NCBI GenBank assembly: GCA_041916775.1
Contig: JAYRYZ010000001.1
Span: 496,001-560,000, forward strand
From: UBA2357 sp041916775
Lineage (GTDB): Bacteria > Pseudomonadota > Gammaproteobacteria > Burkholderiales > Rhodocyclaceae
Direction of reading: 5' to 3'
Length of the DNA: 64,000 bases
A program made the translations under genes and the position numbers. The notes beneath the pieces were generated by a model that saw only the letters and a program-made list of their open reading frames with translations, was not told the DNA's origin and searched no databases. Positions 43,854 to 52,340 of this stretch are shown here, piece by piece. Positions within the stretch are counted from its first letter, which is position 1. The number at the start of each line of letters is the position of its first letter.

Positions 43854-45101
43854 CTACACCAGCACCTCCACCACCCTCGGATGCCCCAGGAACGCCTGCG
43901 GGCTGGCGGTGGGGCCGTAGGCGCCGGACTGGTAGATGGCGACCAGGTCGCCGGGTTCGGCGGCGGGCAGGGGCATGCGGTCGGCGAGGAGATCCAACGG
44001 GGTGCAGAGCGGGCCGACGACCGAGACGGTTTCGGTTGCGGTGGCGTTCATGCGGTTGGCGATCGCGACCGGGTAGTTCTTGCGGATGACCTGGCCGAAG
44101 TTGCCCGACGCCGAGAGGTGGTGGTGCAGGCCGCCGTCGGCGACGAGGTAGGTGAGGCCGCGCGAGACTTTCTTGTCGATCACCTTGCAGACATAGAGGC
44201 CGGCTTCGCCGACGAAGTAGCGGCCGAGCTCGATGACGATCTCGGCCTGCGGCAGGGCGCTGGCGGCAGCGGCGACGATCTCCTGCAGGTTGGCGCCGAT
44301 GGGGGCGAGGTCGAGATGGGCTTCGCCGGGGAAGTAGGGGATGCCGAAGCCGCCGCCGAGGTTGAGGAAGCGCACCGGTGCCGGGGCGTCGGCGGCGAGG
44401 CGGCAGGCGAGGGCGAAGCATTTCTGCTGCGCCTCGACGATGGCCTCGGGCTTGAGGTTCTGCGAGCCGGCGAAGAGGTGGAAGCCTTCGAAGGCGAGGC
44501 CGGCGCGGCCGATCTCGGCGAGGAGCGCGGGTACGGATTCGGCGTCCACCCCGAACTGCTTGGGGCCGCCGCCCATCTTCATGCCCGACGACTTGAGCTC
44601 GAAATCCGGATTGACCCGCACCGCGACCCGCGCCGGCACGCCCAGCGCCTGGGATGCGCGGGCGAGGACCGGGACTTCGCGGAAGGATTCGATGTTCACC
44701 AGGATGCCTGCCGCCACCGCCTGGTGGAGCTCTGCATCCGTCTTGCCCGGGCCGGCGAAGCTGATCTCGCGCGGATCGACGCCGGCATCCAGCGCCACCT
44801 GCAATTCGCCGGCCGAGGCGACATCGATGCCATCCACCCGTTTCGCCATGTGGCACACCAGGGCCGGCATGGGGTTGGCCTTCATCGCATAGTGAAGCTT
44901 GACCGCCGACGGCAGCGCCGCGCGCAGGGCCGCGACGCGTGCATCGAGCAGGGCGCGGTCGACCACATAGAACGGCGTCTGCCCGACCCGCGCCGCAAGC
45001 CGGCTGATGGGCTGCCCACCCACGAGCAGCTCGCCGCTGGCGCTGGTGGGGAACTGGTGCATGGGGGCGTGGGTGGGGGCGGATTTGGCTGTGGTGGTCA
45101 T
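43854..45101 (-). CDS. PLP-dependent decarboxylase, exosortase A-associated (TIGR03099-like)
   Basis: 415-aa fold-type III decarboxylase related to LysA/ornithine decarboxylase. The N-terminal region carries YVVDRALLDARV, PLP Lys in HYAMKANPMPAL, and glycine-rich FLNLGGGFGIPY. VIELGRYFVGEAGLYVC and GPLCTPLDLLADR supply the C-terminal barrel, including Cys for dimer active sites. It decarboxylates an amino acid, possibly one carried by the acyl carrier protein (35564) or activated by the ligase at 47072. The gene is last in a minus-strand run with the amidotransferase-like gene and the ligase. Confidence 0.92.
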   Translation of the reverse strand: MTTTAKSAPTHAPMHQFPTSASGELLVGGQPISRLAARVGQTPFYVVDRALLDARVAALRAALPSAVKLHYAMKANPMPALVCHMAKRVDGIDVASAGELQVALDAGVDPREISFAGPGKTDAELHQAVAAGILVNIESFREVPVLARASQALGVPARVAVRVNPDFELKSSGMKMGGGPKQFGVDAESVPALLAEIGRAGLAFEGFHLFAGSQNLKPEAIVEAQQKCFALACRLAADAPAPVRFLNLGGGFGIPYFPGEAHLDLAPIGANLQEIVAAAASALPQAEIVIELGRYFVGEAGLYVCKVIDKKVSRGLTYLVADGGLHHHLSASGNFGQVIRKNYPVAIANRMNATATETVSVVGPLCTPLDLLADRMPLPAAEPGDLVAIYQSGAYGPTASPQAFLGHPRVVEVLV

Positions 45102-45167
45102 CGCAGTCGGTCTGGAGAGCGTTGTGCTATGGACGTTGTTTGTGTCCGGATGGACTTGGACAATGGT

Positions 45168-46970
45168 TCAACCGAGTGGGGCATCATGCTCCCGCATCCA
45201 GAACTCCATCATCATCACGATCCACACCAGCTCGCCGTAGTAGCCCGGGTGGGCGGGGAGGTGGGTGGAGAAGAGGTCGTCGATGAAGGCGGGGCGGATG
45301 ATGCCGCGGGTGCCGAAGCTCGCGAGGGCGTCGCGCGCCAGCGCCTTGAGGCCGTCGTGCTGGGTGGCCCAGACGCCGAAGGGCAGGCCGAAGCCGTGTT
45401 TCTTCTTGGTGATGATGGCGTCGGGCAGGAAGCCGCGCAGCGCCTCCTTGAAGAACCAGCGCAGGGTGAGGCCTTTCAGCTTCCACTCCGGCGGGATGCC
45501 GGTGGAGAAGGCGAGGAGTTCGTCCGACAGCAGCGGGAATGCGACATCCACGCCGGCGAGCTGGGTGGTGCCGATGACCTTGGGCAGGTCGTTGTCGGCG
45601 AGGGTGTATTTCCAGTCGTAGGCCAGCATGCGGTTGACCAGGCTGTCGGCGTGCGCCGCCTGCCAGGTGTCGCGCTGCTGCATGAGCGGGCCTTGCTGGT
45701 CCACGCGAGCGAGGAAGTCGGGTTCGAACAGGTTCTGCATGCCGAGGCGCAGCAGCATGTTGTACATCTGCATGCGGTCGGGCATGGGCACGCGCGCCTG
45801 CTCGACGTAGCTCGCGCCCTTCTTGACGAGCGGGATGCGGTCCATGCCGGGTAGGCCCAGCAGCGGCTCGACCAGGCCGCGCCGCAGCCCGCCGGGGATG
45901 TTGTCGTACCAGCCGAACACGCGTTGCTTGGCGTAGCGGGTGTTGCCGCCGAAGAGCTCGTCGCCGCCGTCGCCGGCGAGGAGTTTTTCGATGCCGTCCT
46001 CGCGCGCGCGCGTCGCACAGATCCAGGCGGGCACCGCCGACGAGTTGCCGAAGGGCTGGTCGTAGTGGGTGGCGACGCGCGGGATGCCGTCGAGCAGGTC
46101 GGCGGGCGTGACGTAGTATTCACGGTGATCCACGCCGAAGTGCCGCGCGGCGATGCGGGCGTACTCCATCTCGTCGTAGCCGGAGGCGTCGAAGCCGATC
46201 GAGTAGGCACGTGCGGGCTGGCCGAGCACCTTGCACAGCATGCCGCTCACCGTGGAGCTGTCGGTGCCGCCGGAAAGGAAGCAGCCGGTGATATGCCCGG
46301 CGGCCTCGCGGGCCACGTCTTGCTCGATGATGTCGAGGAAGCGCTGTTTGCTCTCGGCGAGGTCGGGGGTGTTGCTTTCGTCGAAGGCGGGTTGCCACCA
46401 GGGCATGCACTCCGCGCCGCTGGCGGTGGTCCATTTCAGCACGTGGCCGGCCGGCAGGCGCTGGACATCCGCGAAGATGGTGCGCGGCGCCGGGATCATG
46501 TGGAAATACAGGTAGTCGAAGATCGCCTGCGACGACAGCGCGCCCGAGTTGCCCGGCACGCCATCGGCGCGGTCGGAGAAGCGCAGCCCGCCATCCGCCT
46601 CGCTGTAGCAGATCGGCCAGGTGCCGAAGCGGTCGTTCGCCAGCCAGGCCTCGCGGGCCTCGGGCTTGACGATGACCACCGCGAAGCGCCCGTGGGCCAC
46701 GGCCGGGGCGCTATGGCCGCGGCTGCGAAAGGCAGCCATCCATGCCGCCGCAACGCCACTGCGGCTGGCGATGCCGGCGAGCTCCACATCCTGGAAGCGC
46801 GGCTCGCCGATCGCGAGACACAGCTCGCCGTGAGCTTCGAACACCTCGATGGGTTCGCGTGTGGCGAGGTAGCCGCCGGGAAAGCGCAGGCTGACGAATC
46901 CGGCCGGCGGTTCGGTTTCGGTGGCCGTGCTGGCCTGGGCGCTCAACTGCCCGGAAAAGCGGCTTCGCAA
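45168..46970 (-). CDS. asparagine synthase-like protein lacking the glutaminase Cys
   Basis: 600-aa protein. The C-terminal synthetase domain is intact: PP-loop FLSGGTDSSTVSGM, YSIGFDASGYDEMEYARI, GDGGDELFGGNTRYAK and KKKHGFGLPFGVW. The N-terminal domain is a degenerate glutaminase fold that starts FSGQLSAQ and has no Cys at position 2. It therefore probably uses ammonia or an amine as nucleophile, or forms another amide bond, as in beta-lactam synthetase-type relatives. The start is TTG at 46970 with AGGGAA about eight bases upstream. It sits between the decarboxylase and the ligase, as in other XrtA loci. Confidence 0.87.
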   Translation of the reverse strand: MRSRFSGQLSAQASTATETEPPAGFVSLRFPGGYLATREPIEVFEAHGELCLAIGEPRFQDVELAGIASRSGVAAAWMAAFRSRGHSAPAVAHGRFAVVIVKPEAREAWLANDRFGTWPICYSEADGGLRFSDRADGVPGNSGALSSQAIFDYLYFHMIPAPRTIFADVQRLPAGHVLKWTTASGAECMPWWQPAFDESNTPDLAESKQRFLDIIEQDVAREAAGHITGCFLSGGTDSSTVSGMLCKVLGQPARAYSIGFDASGYDEMEYARIAARHFGVDHREYYVTPADLLDGIPRVATHYDQPFGNSSAVPAWICATRAREDGIEKLLAGDGGDELFGGNTRYAKQRVFGWYDNIPGGLRRGLVEPLLGLPGMDRIPLVKKGASYVEQARVPMPDRMQMYNMLLRLGMQNLFEPDFLARVDQQGPLMQQRDTWQAAHADSLVNRMLAYDWKYTLADNDLPKVIGTTQLAGVDVAFPLLSDELLAFSTGIPPEWKLKGLTLRWFFKEALRGFLPDAIITKKKHGFGLPFGVWATQHDGLKALARDALASFGTRGIIRPAFIDDLFSTHLPAHPGYYGELVWIVMMMEFWMREHDAPLG

Positions 46971-47071
46971 GTGATTTCCCTCTCGTCTTGGCGCGGACCA
47001 CGCGCCCGAAAGGCCGCATGGTGGTTGAAACTGGATGACATATCAAGCGACCGCGTCACGCTCCCCGCCCA

Positions 47072-48667
47072 TCAGCCGGGCGCTTGACCAGCCTCGCTCG
47101 ACAGCGTCTTGCGGTCGATCTTGCCGTTGGGGTTGCGCGGTAACGGGCCCGGGCGCACGTCGATGTGCGCCGGCACCATGTAGGCCGGCATGCGGGTGCG
47201 GCATTCGGCAAGGAGTGCGGCCGGGTCCAGGGTGCCGCCGGCCACCGGGGTGGCGATGACGTGGATGGCCTGGCCGAGGGTGTCGTGGGCGACGCCGAAG
47301 GCGACGCACTCGCCGACGACGCCGGTTGCGTAGAGGATCTCCTCGACCTCGGTGGGGCTCACGCGGTAGCCGGAGGTCTTCATCATCTCGTCGCGCCGGC
47401 CGATGAAGTAGAGATAGCCCTCCTCATCCATGCGCACGGTGTCGCCCGAGAACACAGCGATCTCGGGCAGCACCAGGCCGGACTGGCGGCCGGGGGCGGT
47501 GGCCGGCAGTGGCTTGAAGCGTTCGGCGGTCTTCTCCGGGTCGTTCCAGTAGCCCATCGCCACCAGTGCGCCGCGCTGTACCAACTCGCCCGGCTCGTTG
47601 GGCGCGCAGGGGCTGCCGTCCTCGCGCAGCACCAGCACTTCGCTGTTGGGGATGGCCTTGCCGATCGAATCCGGTCGGACGTCGGCCTGTTCGGGCGGCA
47701 GGAAGGTGGCGCGGAAGGCCTCGGTGAGTCCGTACATCAGGAAGGGCTTGGTACGCGGCAGCATGCCGCGCAGCTTGTTGAGCGTCTCCAGCGGCATGCG
47801 TCCACCGGTGTTGGCGATGTAGCGCAGGTGGTCGGTGATCGTTTCCGGCCATTGCAGTTGCGAGAGCTGGATCCACAGCGGCGGCACGGCGGTGAGGCCG
47901 GTGACGCGCTCCTTCTCAAGCGCCTTGAGCACGTCGCGCGGCATGAGGTAGTTGAGCAGCACCACCCGTGCGCCGCTGTGGAAGGCGGTGGAGAGCTGCG
48001 AGAAACCGGCGTCGAAGGACAGCGGCAGCGCGGCGAGCAGGGTGTCCTCCGCGTGGTTGCCGAGATACTGGGCGACGCTCTTGCCGCCGGCGACCATGTT
48101 GCGATGCGACAGCACCACGCCCTTCGGTCGGCCGGTGCTGCCCGAGGTGTAGAGGATGGCCGCCATGTCGGTGTCGATGATGCGGTGTCCCGCCGCAGTC
48201 GGCGCCGCGATCAGGTCGCGCCAGCGATGCACCGACGCGCCCGGCAGGCTGGGCAGGGTGGCGGGGTCGCCGGTGAGTACCACATGACGCAGATCGTGGC
48301 AGTGGCCCAGCGTGGCGGCGAGTGCATCGAAGCGCTCGGGCGAGGTCACCAGCACGCGCACGTTGCAGTCCTGCAGGATGTAGCCCACCTGCTCGGCCTT
48401 GAGGATGGGGTTCACCGGCACGAACACCCCGCCCGCCGCCGTGGCGCCGAACATCGCCACGACCGTCTCGGCGCGCTTGTCGAGGTAGATGCCGACGCGC
48501 TCCGAGCGGTCCAACCCCAGCCCGATCAGGCCGCTGGCGAAGGCACGCACCGCAGCGTCGAGTTCGCCATAGCCGAGCGTGGTGGCGCCCGCAGTGAGCG
48601 CAGGCGCCTCCGCCGCGCGGTTCGCGGAGGCGGCGATCAGGTGGTGCAGGAGGGCGGTGTTGTTCAT
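47072..48667 (-). CDS. acyl-CoA ligase (AMP-forming), exosortase A-associated (TIGR03098-like)
   Basis: 531-aa ANL-superfamily enzyme. The phosphate loop is AAILYTSGSTGRPKGVVLSHRNM, followed by FLMYGLTEAFRATFLPPE, DTVRMDEEGYLYFIGRRDEMMKTSGYRV and the catalytic Lys near the C-terminus (NPNGKIDRKTL). It forms acyl-AMP and then loads CoA or the phosphopantetheine arm of a carrier protein; the carrier at 35564 is the likely partner. It heads a run with the amidotransferase-like and decarboxylase genes. The substrate acid cannot be read from sequence. Confidence 0.92.
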   Translation of the reverse strand: MNNTALLHHLIAASANRAAEAPALTAGATTLGYGELDAAVRAFASGLIGLGLDRSERVGIYLDKRAETVVAMFGATAAGGVFVPVNPILKAEQVGYILQDCNVRVLVTSPERFDALAATLGHCHDLRHVVLTGDPATLPSLPGASVHRWRDLIAAPTAAGHRIIDTDMAAILYTSGSTGRPKGVVLSHRNMVAGGKSVAQYLGNHAEDTLLAALPLSFDAGFSQLSTAFHSGARVVLLNYLMPRDVLKALEKERVTGLTAVPPLWIQLSQLQWPETITDHLRYIANTGGRMPLETLNKLRGMLPRTKPFLMYGLTEAFRATFLPPEQADVRPDSIGKAIPNSEVLVLREDGSPCAPNEPGELVQRGALVAMGYWNDPEKTAERFKPLPATAPGRQSGLVLPEIAVFSGDTVRMDEEGYLYFIGRRDEMMKTSGYRVSPTEVEEILYATGVVGECVAFGVAHDTLGQAIHVIATPVAGGTLDPAALLAECRTRMPAYMVPAHIDVRPGPLPRNPNGKIDRKTLSSEAGQAPG

Positions 48668-48688
48668 GGTGGCAAGGTGACGTGCGTT

Positions 48689-49042
48689 TCAGAGGGTTCG
48701 GAGCGGATCGGTTACCGGACGGCTAATTCTTGCGATTTCGGCATATGTCAGTCGTACCCCGCTTTGCCTGGCTGTGCGGACGATCGGCATGTCGAGGTGG
48801 CCGTCGTCGATGACAACGTCGATCCGCTGGTCGCCGAGTATCGTCTGCAGCTGCGCAGCGAAGCTCGCCGCATGGGTGGCCTTGTCGGATAGCAGGTGGT
48901 CGGTGACCACCATCAGGTCGATGTCTCCGCCGCGACGATCGTCATGCACACGGGAGCCGAAGACCCATACCTCGACGCCAGTGCCGAAGGCGTGATCTGC
49001 TTCGTCGAGGATGACGCGGATTTCTTCGGCGGTCAGGCGCAT
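48689..49042 (-). CDS. nucleotidyltransferase-domain protein
   Basis: 117-aa pol-beta-type nucleotidyltransferase: VWVFGSRVHDDRRGGDIDLMVVTD supplies the GS and DxD pair, and IDVVIDDG the third acidic residue. It is longer than the MNT protein at 11532 and not closely similar to it. A HEPN partner is not visible on either side (argB and the acyl-CoA ligase flank it). It may be an orphan antitoxin or a stand-alone transferase. Confidence 0.8.
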   Translation of the reverse strand: MRLTAEEIRVILDEADHAFGTGVEVWVFGSRVHDDRRGGDIDLMVVTDHLLSDKATHAASFAAQLQTILGDQRIDVVIDDGHLDMPIVRTARQSGVRLTYAEIARISRPVTDPLRTL

Positions 49043-49073
49043 GGCGTGTGGCTCGGCAATCGGTGGTCGGTGC

Positions 49074-49976
49074 CTACTTGCTCTTGATCATCGTGCCGAC
49101 GCCGTGGTCGGTGAGGATCTCGAGCAGCAGGCAGTGTTCGACACGGCCGTCGATGACGTGCACCGACTTCACGCCGCTGCGGGCGGCGTCGAGGGCGGAG
49201 CCGATCTTGGGCAGCATGCCGCCGGAGAGGGTGCCGTCGGCGACCATCTCGTCGATCTCGCGCGGGGTGAGCCCGGTGAGGAGGTTGCCGGCCTTGTCGA
49301 GCACGCCCGGGGTGTTGGTGAGGAGCACGAGCTTCTCGGCCTTGAGGATCTCGGCGAGCTTGCCGGCGACGACGTCGGCGTTGATGTTGTAGGTCTCGCC
49401 GTTCTCGCCGACGCCGATCGGCGCGATCACCGGGATGAAGTCGCCCTGGTCGAGGAAGGCGATCAGGCTCGGGTCGATGCTGGTGATCTCGCCCACCTGG
49501 CCGACGTCGATGAGGTCGCCCGGGGGGGCGTCCTTCTTCTGCATCAGGAGCTTCTTCGCGCGGATGAAGCTCGCGTCCTTGCCGGTGAGGCCCACTGCCT
49601 TGCCGCCATGCTGGTTGATGAGGTTCACGATCTCCTTGTTCACCTGGCCGCCCAGCACCATCTCGACCACTTCCATGGTCTCGGCGTCGGTGACGCGCAT
49701 GCCCTGGACGAACTCGCCCTTCTTGCCGACGCGCGCGAGCAGGGTCTCGATCTGCGGGCCGCCGCCGTGCACCACCACCGGGTTCAGGCCCACCAGCTTC
49801 AGCAGCACCACGTCGCGCGCGAAGCAGTCCTTGAGGTGCTCGTCGGTCATGGCGTTGCCGCCGTACTTGATGACGATGGTCTTGTCGAAGAAGCGCTTGA
49901 TGTAGGGCAGGGCCTCGGCGAGGATCTCGGCCTTGAGCGCTGGGGAAACCTTGGTGGTGTCGGCGATCTGGTTCAT
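49074..49976 (-). CDS. argB: acetylglutamate kinase
   Basis: 300-aa enzyme phosphorylating N-acetyl-L-glutamate in arginine synthesis. Signatures: TIVIKYGGNAM near the N-terminus, VVLLKLVGLNPVVVHGGGPQI, LGGQVNKEIVNLINQHGG, NINADVVAGKLA and LLTNTPGVLDKAG, with GGMLPKIGSALDA at the C-terminus. It has the N-terminal extension common to arginine-inhibited forms. It is housekeeping; its position next to the EPS locus marks the edge of the accessory block. Confidence 0.96.
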   Translation of the reverse strand: MNQIADTTKVSPALKAEILAEALPYIKRFFDKTIVIKYGGNAMTDEHLKDCFARDVVLLKLVGLNPVVVHGGGPQIETLLARVGKKGEFVQGMRVTDAETMEVVEMVLGGQVNKEIVNLINQHGGKAVGLTGKDASFIRAKKLLMQKKDAPPGDLIDVGQVGEITSIDPSLIAFLDQGDFIPVIAPIGVGENGETYNINADVVAGKLAEILKAEKLVLLTNTPGVLDKAGNLLTGLTPREIDEMVADGTLSGGMLPKIGSALDAARSGVKSVHVIDGRVEHCLLLEILTDHGVGTMIKSK

Positions 49977-50069
49977 GGTTCCGGTCCGGTTGGAGTGGCG
50001 AGCATTCTATCAGGATGATGCGCTGCAACCGACCGGAAGCATGTCACGCGGAGATGACGGATGTGTCCC

Positions 50070-51227
50070 TCACTCCTCGGTCTGCAGCGCGCCCGGGCGC
50101 CAGGTCTGCAGTGCGGGCAGGGGGCGGGTGCCGATCGGCAGCGCGAACTCGGCAGTCGGCCGGGCGGGGTCGTGCCCAGCGAGCGGCTCGGAGAAGAGAT
50201 CCAGCCACGCCCAGTTGCCGAGGCGGAAGTCCAGCATGTCCGGCTCCAGCGCGCCCGGGGGCAGGGCGAGGTTGCCGGAGAACTCGCCCGACGCACCCCA
50301 GGTGAAGAGACCCAGCCCCACGCTCACGTTGTTGCGGCCGGTGACGATGGCGCCGCCGGGGATGCGGTCCTGCCACACACGCAGAAACCAGCCACCGGGC
50401 AGGTCGTCGGAGTACAGCGTGTTGTGCGCGAGGGTGAGGCGGTTCTCGGGCCACGCGCCGCCTTCCGCGCCGTAGGCGATCACCACCGGGTTGTCGGTAT
50501 CGCGGCTCTGCCCGATGATGTTGCCGACCAGCAGCGCGTCGCCGCCGTTGGGCAGATCCACCTCGTAAGACGCCTTGCCGCCGGGGCCGTCGTGGATGAG
50601 GTTGTACTTCAGCACCGTCTGGCGTGCGCGCGACTTGATCAGGTGCCCGATGTGGCCGTTGTGGAAGCGGCTGCCGAGTACCTCCAGCTTGGCGATGCGG
50701 CCGACGTAGAGCAGGTGCGGCAGCGGCTCAGTCTGCAGCGGGGCCTGCGCGAAGAGGCTGTCGGAGATGGTGAGCTCGGCATCCTCGAAATTGGCGGTGA
50801 GCACGCCGTTCTGGTTGTCGATGAAGGCGCAGCGCGAGATCGCGAGCCGGCCCTTCTCGAAGCGAATGCCCGCGCCGTTGCCGTCGGCAACGCGCGCGCC
50901 GCGGAACTCGACGTTGTCGATCTGGAAGTCACCGTTTCGAATCACCCAGATCGCCTTGCCCTCGGCGTCCTTGCCGTCTGCATGGAAGACCGGCCGCTCG
51001 CCCAGACCCCTGATGGTGAGAGACTTCTGTGTCCACACCGCGACCTGGCCACGGTAATCGCCGGAGCGGATCTCCACCACGTCGCCGTCGTGCGCGCGGC
51101 GCGCGACTTCGGCGACGTCGTTGATCGCCTCGCCCGGTCCGACCGTCCATATCGTGGCGTGCGCCACAGCGCCAGTAGCGAGGCCAGCGCAGAGAAACGC
51201 GAAGCGGAGCAGGATCGCTGAATGCAT
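50070..51227 (-). CDS. exported right-handed beta-helix protein
   Basis: 385-aa protein with a signal peptide (LLRFAFLCAGLATGAVAHA|TIW). The body repeats short strands with turns (GDVVEIRSGDYRGQVAVWTQKSLTIRGLGERPVF, NCSF-like positions such as ISRCAFIDNQNGVLTANF, LLVGNIIGQSRDTDNP), the signature of parallel beta-helix or pectate-lyase-like proteins. No catalytic residues can be assigned. An upstream open frame to 51320 contains no signal peptide, so ATG at 51227 is used, with AGGG close by. A polysaccharide-binding or lyase role would fit the EPS setting but is not shown. Confidence 0.8.
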   Translation of the reverse strand: MHSAILLRFAFLCAGLATGAVAHATIWTVGPGEAINDVAEVARRAHDGDVVEIRSGDYRGQVAVWTQKSLTIRGLGERPVFHADGKDAEGKAIWVIRNGDFQIDNVEFRGARVADGNGAGIRFEKGRLAISRCAFIDNQNGVLTANFEDAELTISDSLFAQAPLQTEPLPHLLYVGRIAKLEVLGSRFHNGHIGHLIKSRARQTVLKYNLIHDGPGGKASYEVDLPNGGDALLVGNIIGQSRDTDNPVVIAYGAEGGAWPENRLTLAHNTLYSDDLPGGWFLRVWQDRIPGGAIVTGRNNVSVGLGLFTWGASGEFSGNLALPPGALEPDMLDFRLGNWAWLDLFSEPLAGHDPARPTAEFALPIGTRPLPALQTWRPGALQTEE

Positions 51228-51326
51228 GGCCCTATCGACACGTGGTGATGACCGCGAGAGGATAGCAGAGGCTTGCGTGCTGCCATGCATGTGGTGCGCC
51301 TGCGTGGTTGCGAACCTCATGATGCG

Positions 51327-51352
51327 GCAAGGCCGGCGGATGCCGGCCTTGC
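51327..51352 (-). terminator. hairpin downstream of hsp20
   Basis: GCAAGGCCGGC and GCCGGCCTTGC form a perfect 11-base stem with a GGAT/ATCC loop, 46 bases past the hsp20 stop. There is no clear T-tract, so termination may be Rho-assisted or the hairpin may stabilise the 3' end. Confidence 0.55.
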
Positions 51353-51397
51353 GCGCTGTGGTGAAGTGGTGGGTGGTGCTTTGCTGCGTTGTGCCGC

Positions 51398-51817
51398 TTA
51401 CTCGATCGTCAGCCGCTTCGCCTGCGCGGCGGCCTTCTTGGGCAGCGTCAGTTCCAGCACCCCGTCGTTGAACTTCGCGACGGCGGTGGCCTCATCGACC
51501 TCCTGACCGAGCTGGAAGCTGCGCGACACCTTGCCGAAGTAGCGCTCGGTGCGCAGCACGCGCTCGCCATCCTTGATTTCCTTCTCCTGCTTGCGCTCGG
51601 CGCTGATCGAGACGACCGGGCCGTCGATATGCACATGGATGTCTTCCTTGCGGATGCCGGGGAGCTCCGCATGGACCTGGTAGCCGTTGGGGTCTTCCTT
51701 CACATCCACGCGCATTTCCGGGGATTCTGCCGACGTGCCACCGGCGATATCGACCGGGCGCACGAAAAAGCCGCGAAACAGATCATCGAAGGGATCGCGA
51801 CGGGTGATGTTGCTCAT
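51398..51817 (-). CDS. small heat shock protein Hsp20
   Basis: 139-aa alpha-crystallin-type chaperone, holding unfolded proteins without ATP. The domain starts at EMRVDVKEDPNGYQVHAELPGIRKEDIHV, continues through VSISAERKQEKE and ends with the family signature FNDGVLELTLPKK; the C-terminal tail is short. AGGAGAGAGG precedes the ATG at 51817. A sigma-32 promoter lies 45 bases upstream, so expression should be heat-inducible. Confidence 0.95.
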   Translation of the reverse strand: MSNITRRDPFDDLFRGFFVRPVDIAGGTSAESPEMRVDVKEDPNGYQVHAELPGIRKEDIHVHIDGPVVSISAERKQEKEIKDGERVLRTERYFGKVSRSFQLGQEVDEATAVAKFNDGVLELTLPKKAAAQAKRLTIE

Positions 51818-51861
51818 GACCTCTCTCCTATCCTGTTGAACCGGGACCTTTCCCTGACTCG

Positions 51862-51890
51862 AATATGGGAGCCGGGGCCGCGTTTTCAAG
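51862..51890 (-). promoter_or_regulatory. sigma-32 (RpoH) promoter of hsp20
   Basis: On the minus strand, CTTGAAA (-35, plus coordinates 51884-51890) is followed by 14 bases and CCCATATT (-10, 51862-51869). This matches the RpoH consensus CTTGAAA-N(13-14)-CCCCATnT at all but one position. The start point would lie about 40 bases ahead of the hsp20 ATG. Confidence 0.88.
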
Positions 51891-51911
51891 AGGATGGAGG
51901 GCACGCAGGCA

Positions 51912-52340
51912 TCAGCCCTTCGTCGCGAACACCCACACCGGCCAGTTTCCTTCGGCGTGCCAGGCGGCGGCCTCGGCGATGATCTCGAGCGCGGTGTCGC
52001 AGTCGGCGGGTGCGGCGGTGCGGAGCTCTTGCAGGTGTTCCAACACGACCACGATGCCGGGCGCCTCAATCCACGCGAGGTCGCCCATGCAGTCGGCGAG
52101 CGCGTCCCAGTTGTGGCCGAACCAGTCGGGGAAGTCGAGCGCCGTGGCGATGCGTGCAAGGAAATCCGCCTTGCCGCCGCAGCCTTGCAGGTCCACCCGG
52201 CGGAGCGCGAAGCCGCGAGCGAGCGCAGCGGCCTCCAGCGCGGGGAACTCGGTGGCGTCCAGCGGGATGACCGCGGTTTCTTGCGTGCCGGCGCGTGAGG
52301 GGCCAGCGAGCAGGGTGTCGAACATCTTCGCATCGCTCAT
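51912..52340 (-). CDS. barstar-family ribonuclease inhibitor
   Basis: 142-aa cytoplasmic protein. FPDWFGHNWDALADCMGDLAW is the barstar signature, containing the helix and Asp residues that plug the barnase active site; IVVVLEHLQEL and the terminal WPVWVFAT complete the fold. It protects the cell from the RNase encoded just upstream, whose stop overlaps its ATG (ATGA). Longer than Bacillus barstar by an N-terminal extension of about 25-30 residues. Confidence 0.92.
   Translation of the reverse strand: MSDAKMFDTLLAGPSRAGTQETAVIPLDATEFPALEAAALARGFALRRVDLQGCGGKADFLARIATALDFPDWFGHNWDALADCMGDLAWIEAPGIVVVLEHLQELRTAAPADCDTALEIIAEAAAWHAEGNWPVWVFATKG

Noticed and set aside
43881..45854. 657-codon open frame on the plus strand
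   Set aside because: It is antisense to the PLP decarboxylase and the asparagine-synthase-like gene; composition is Val/Glu/Asp-rich as in mirror frames.
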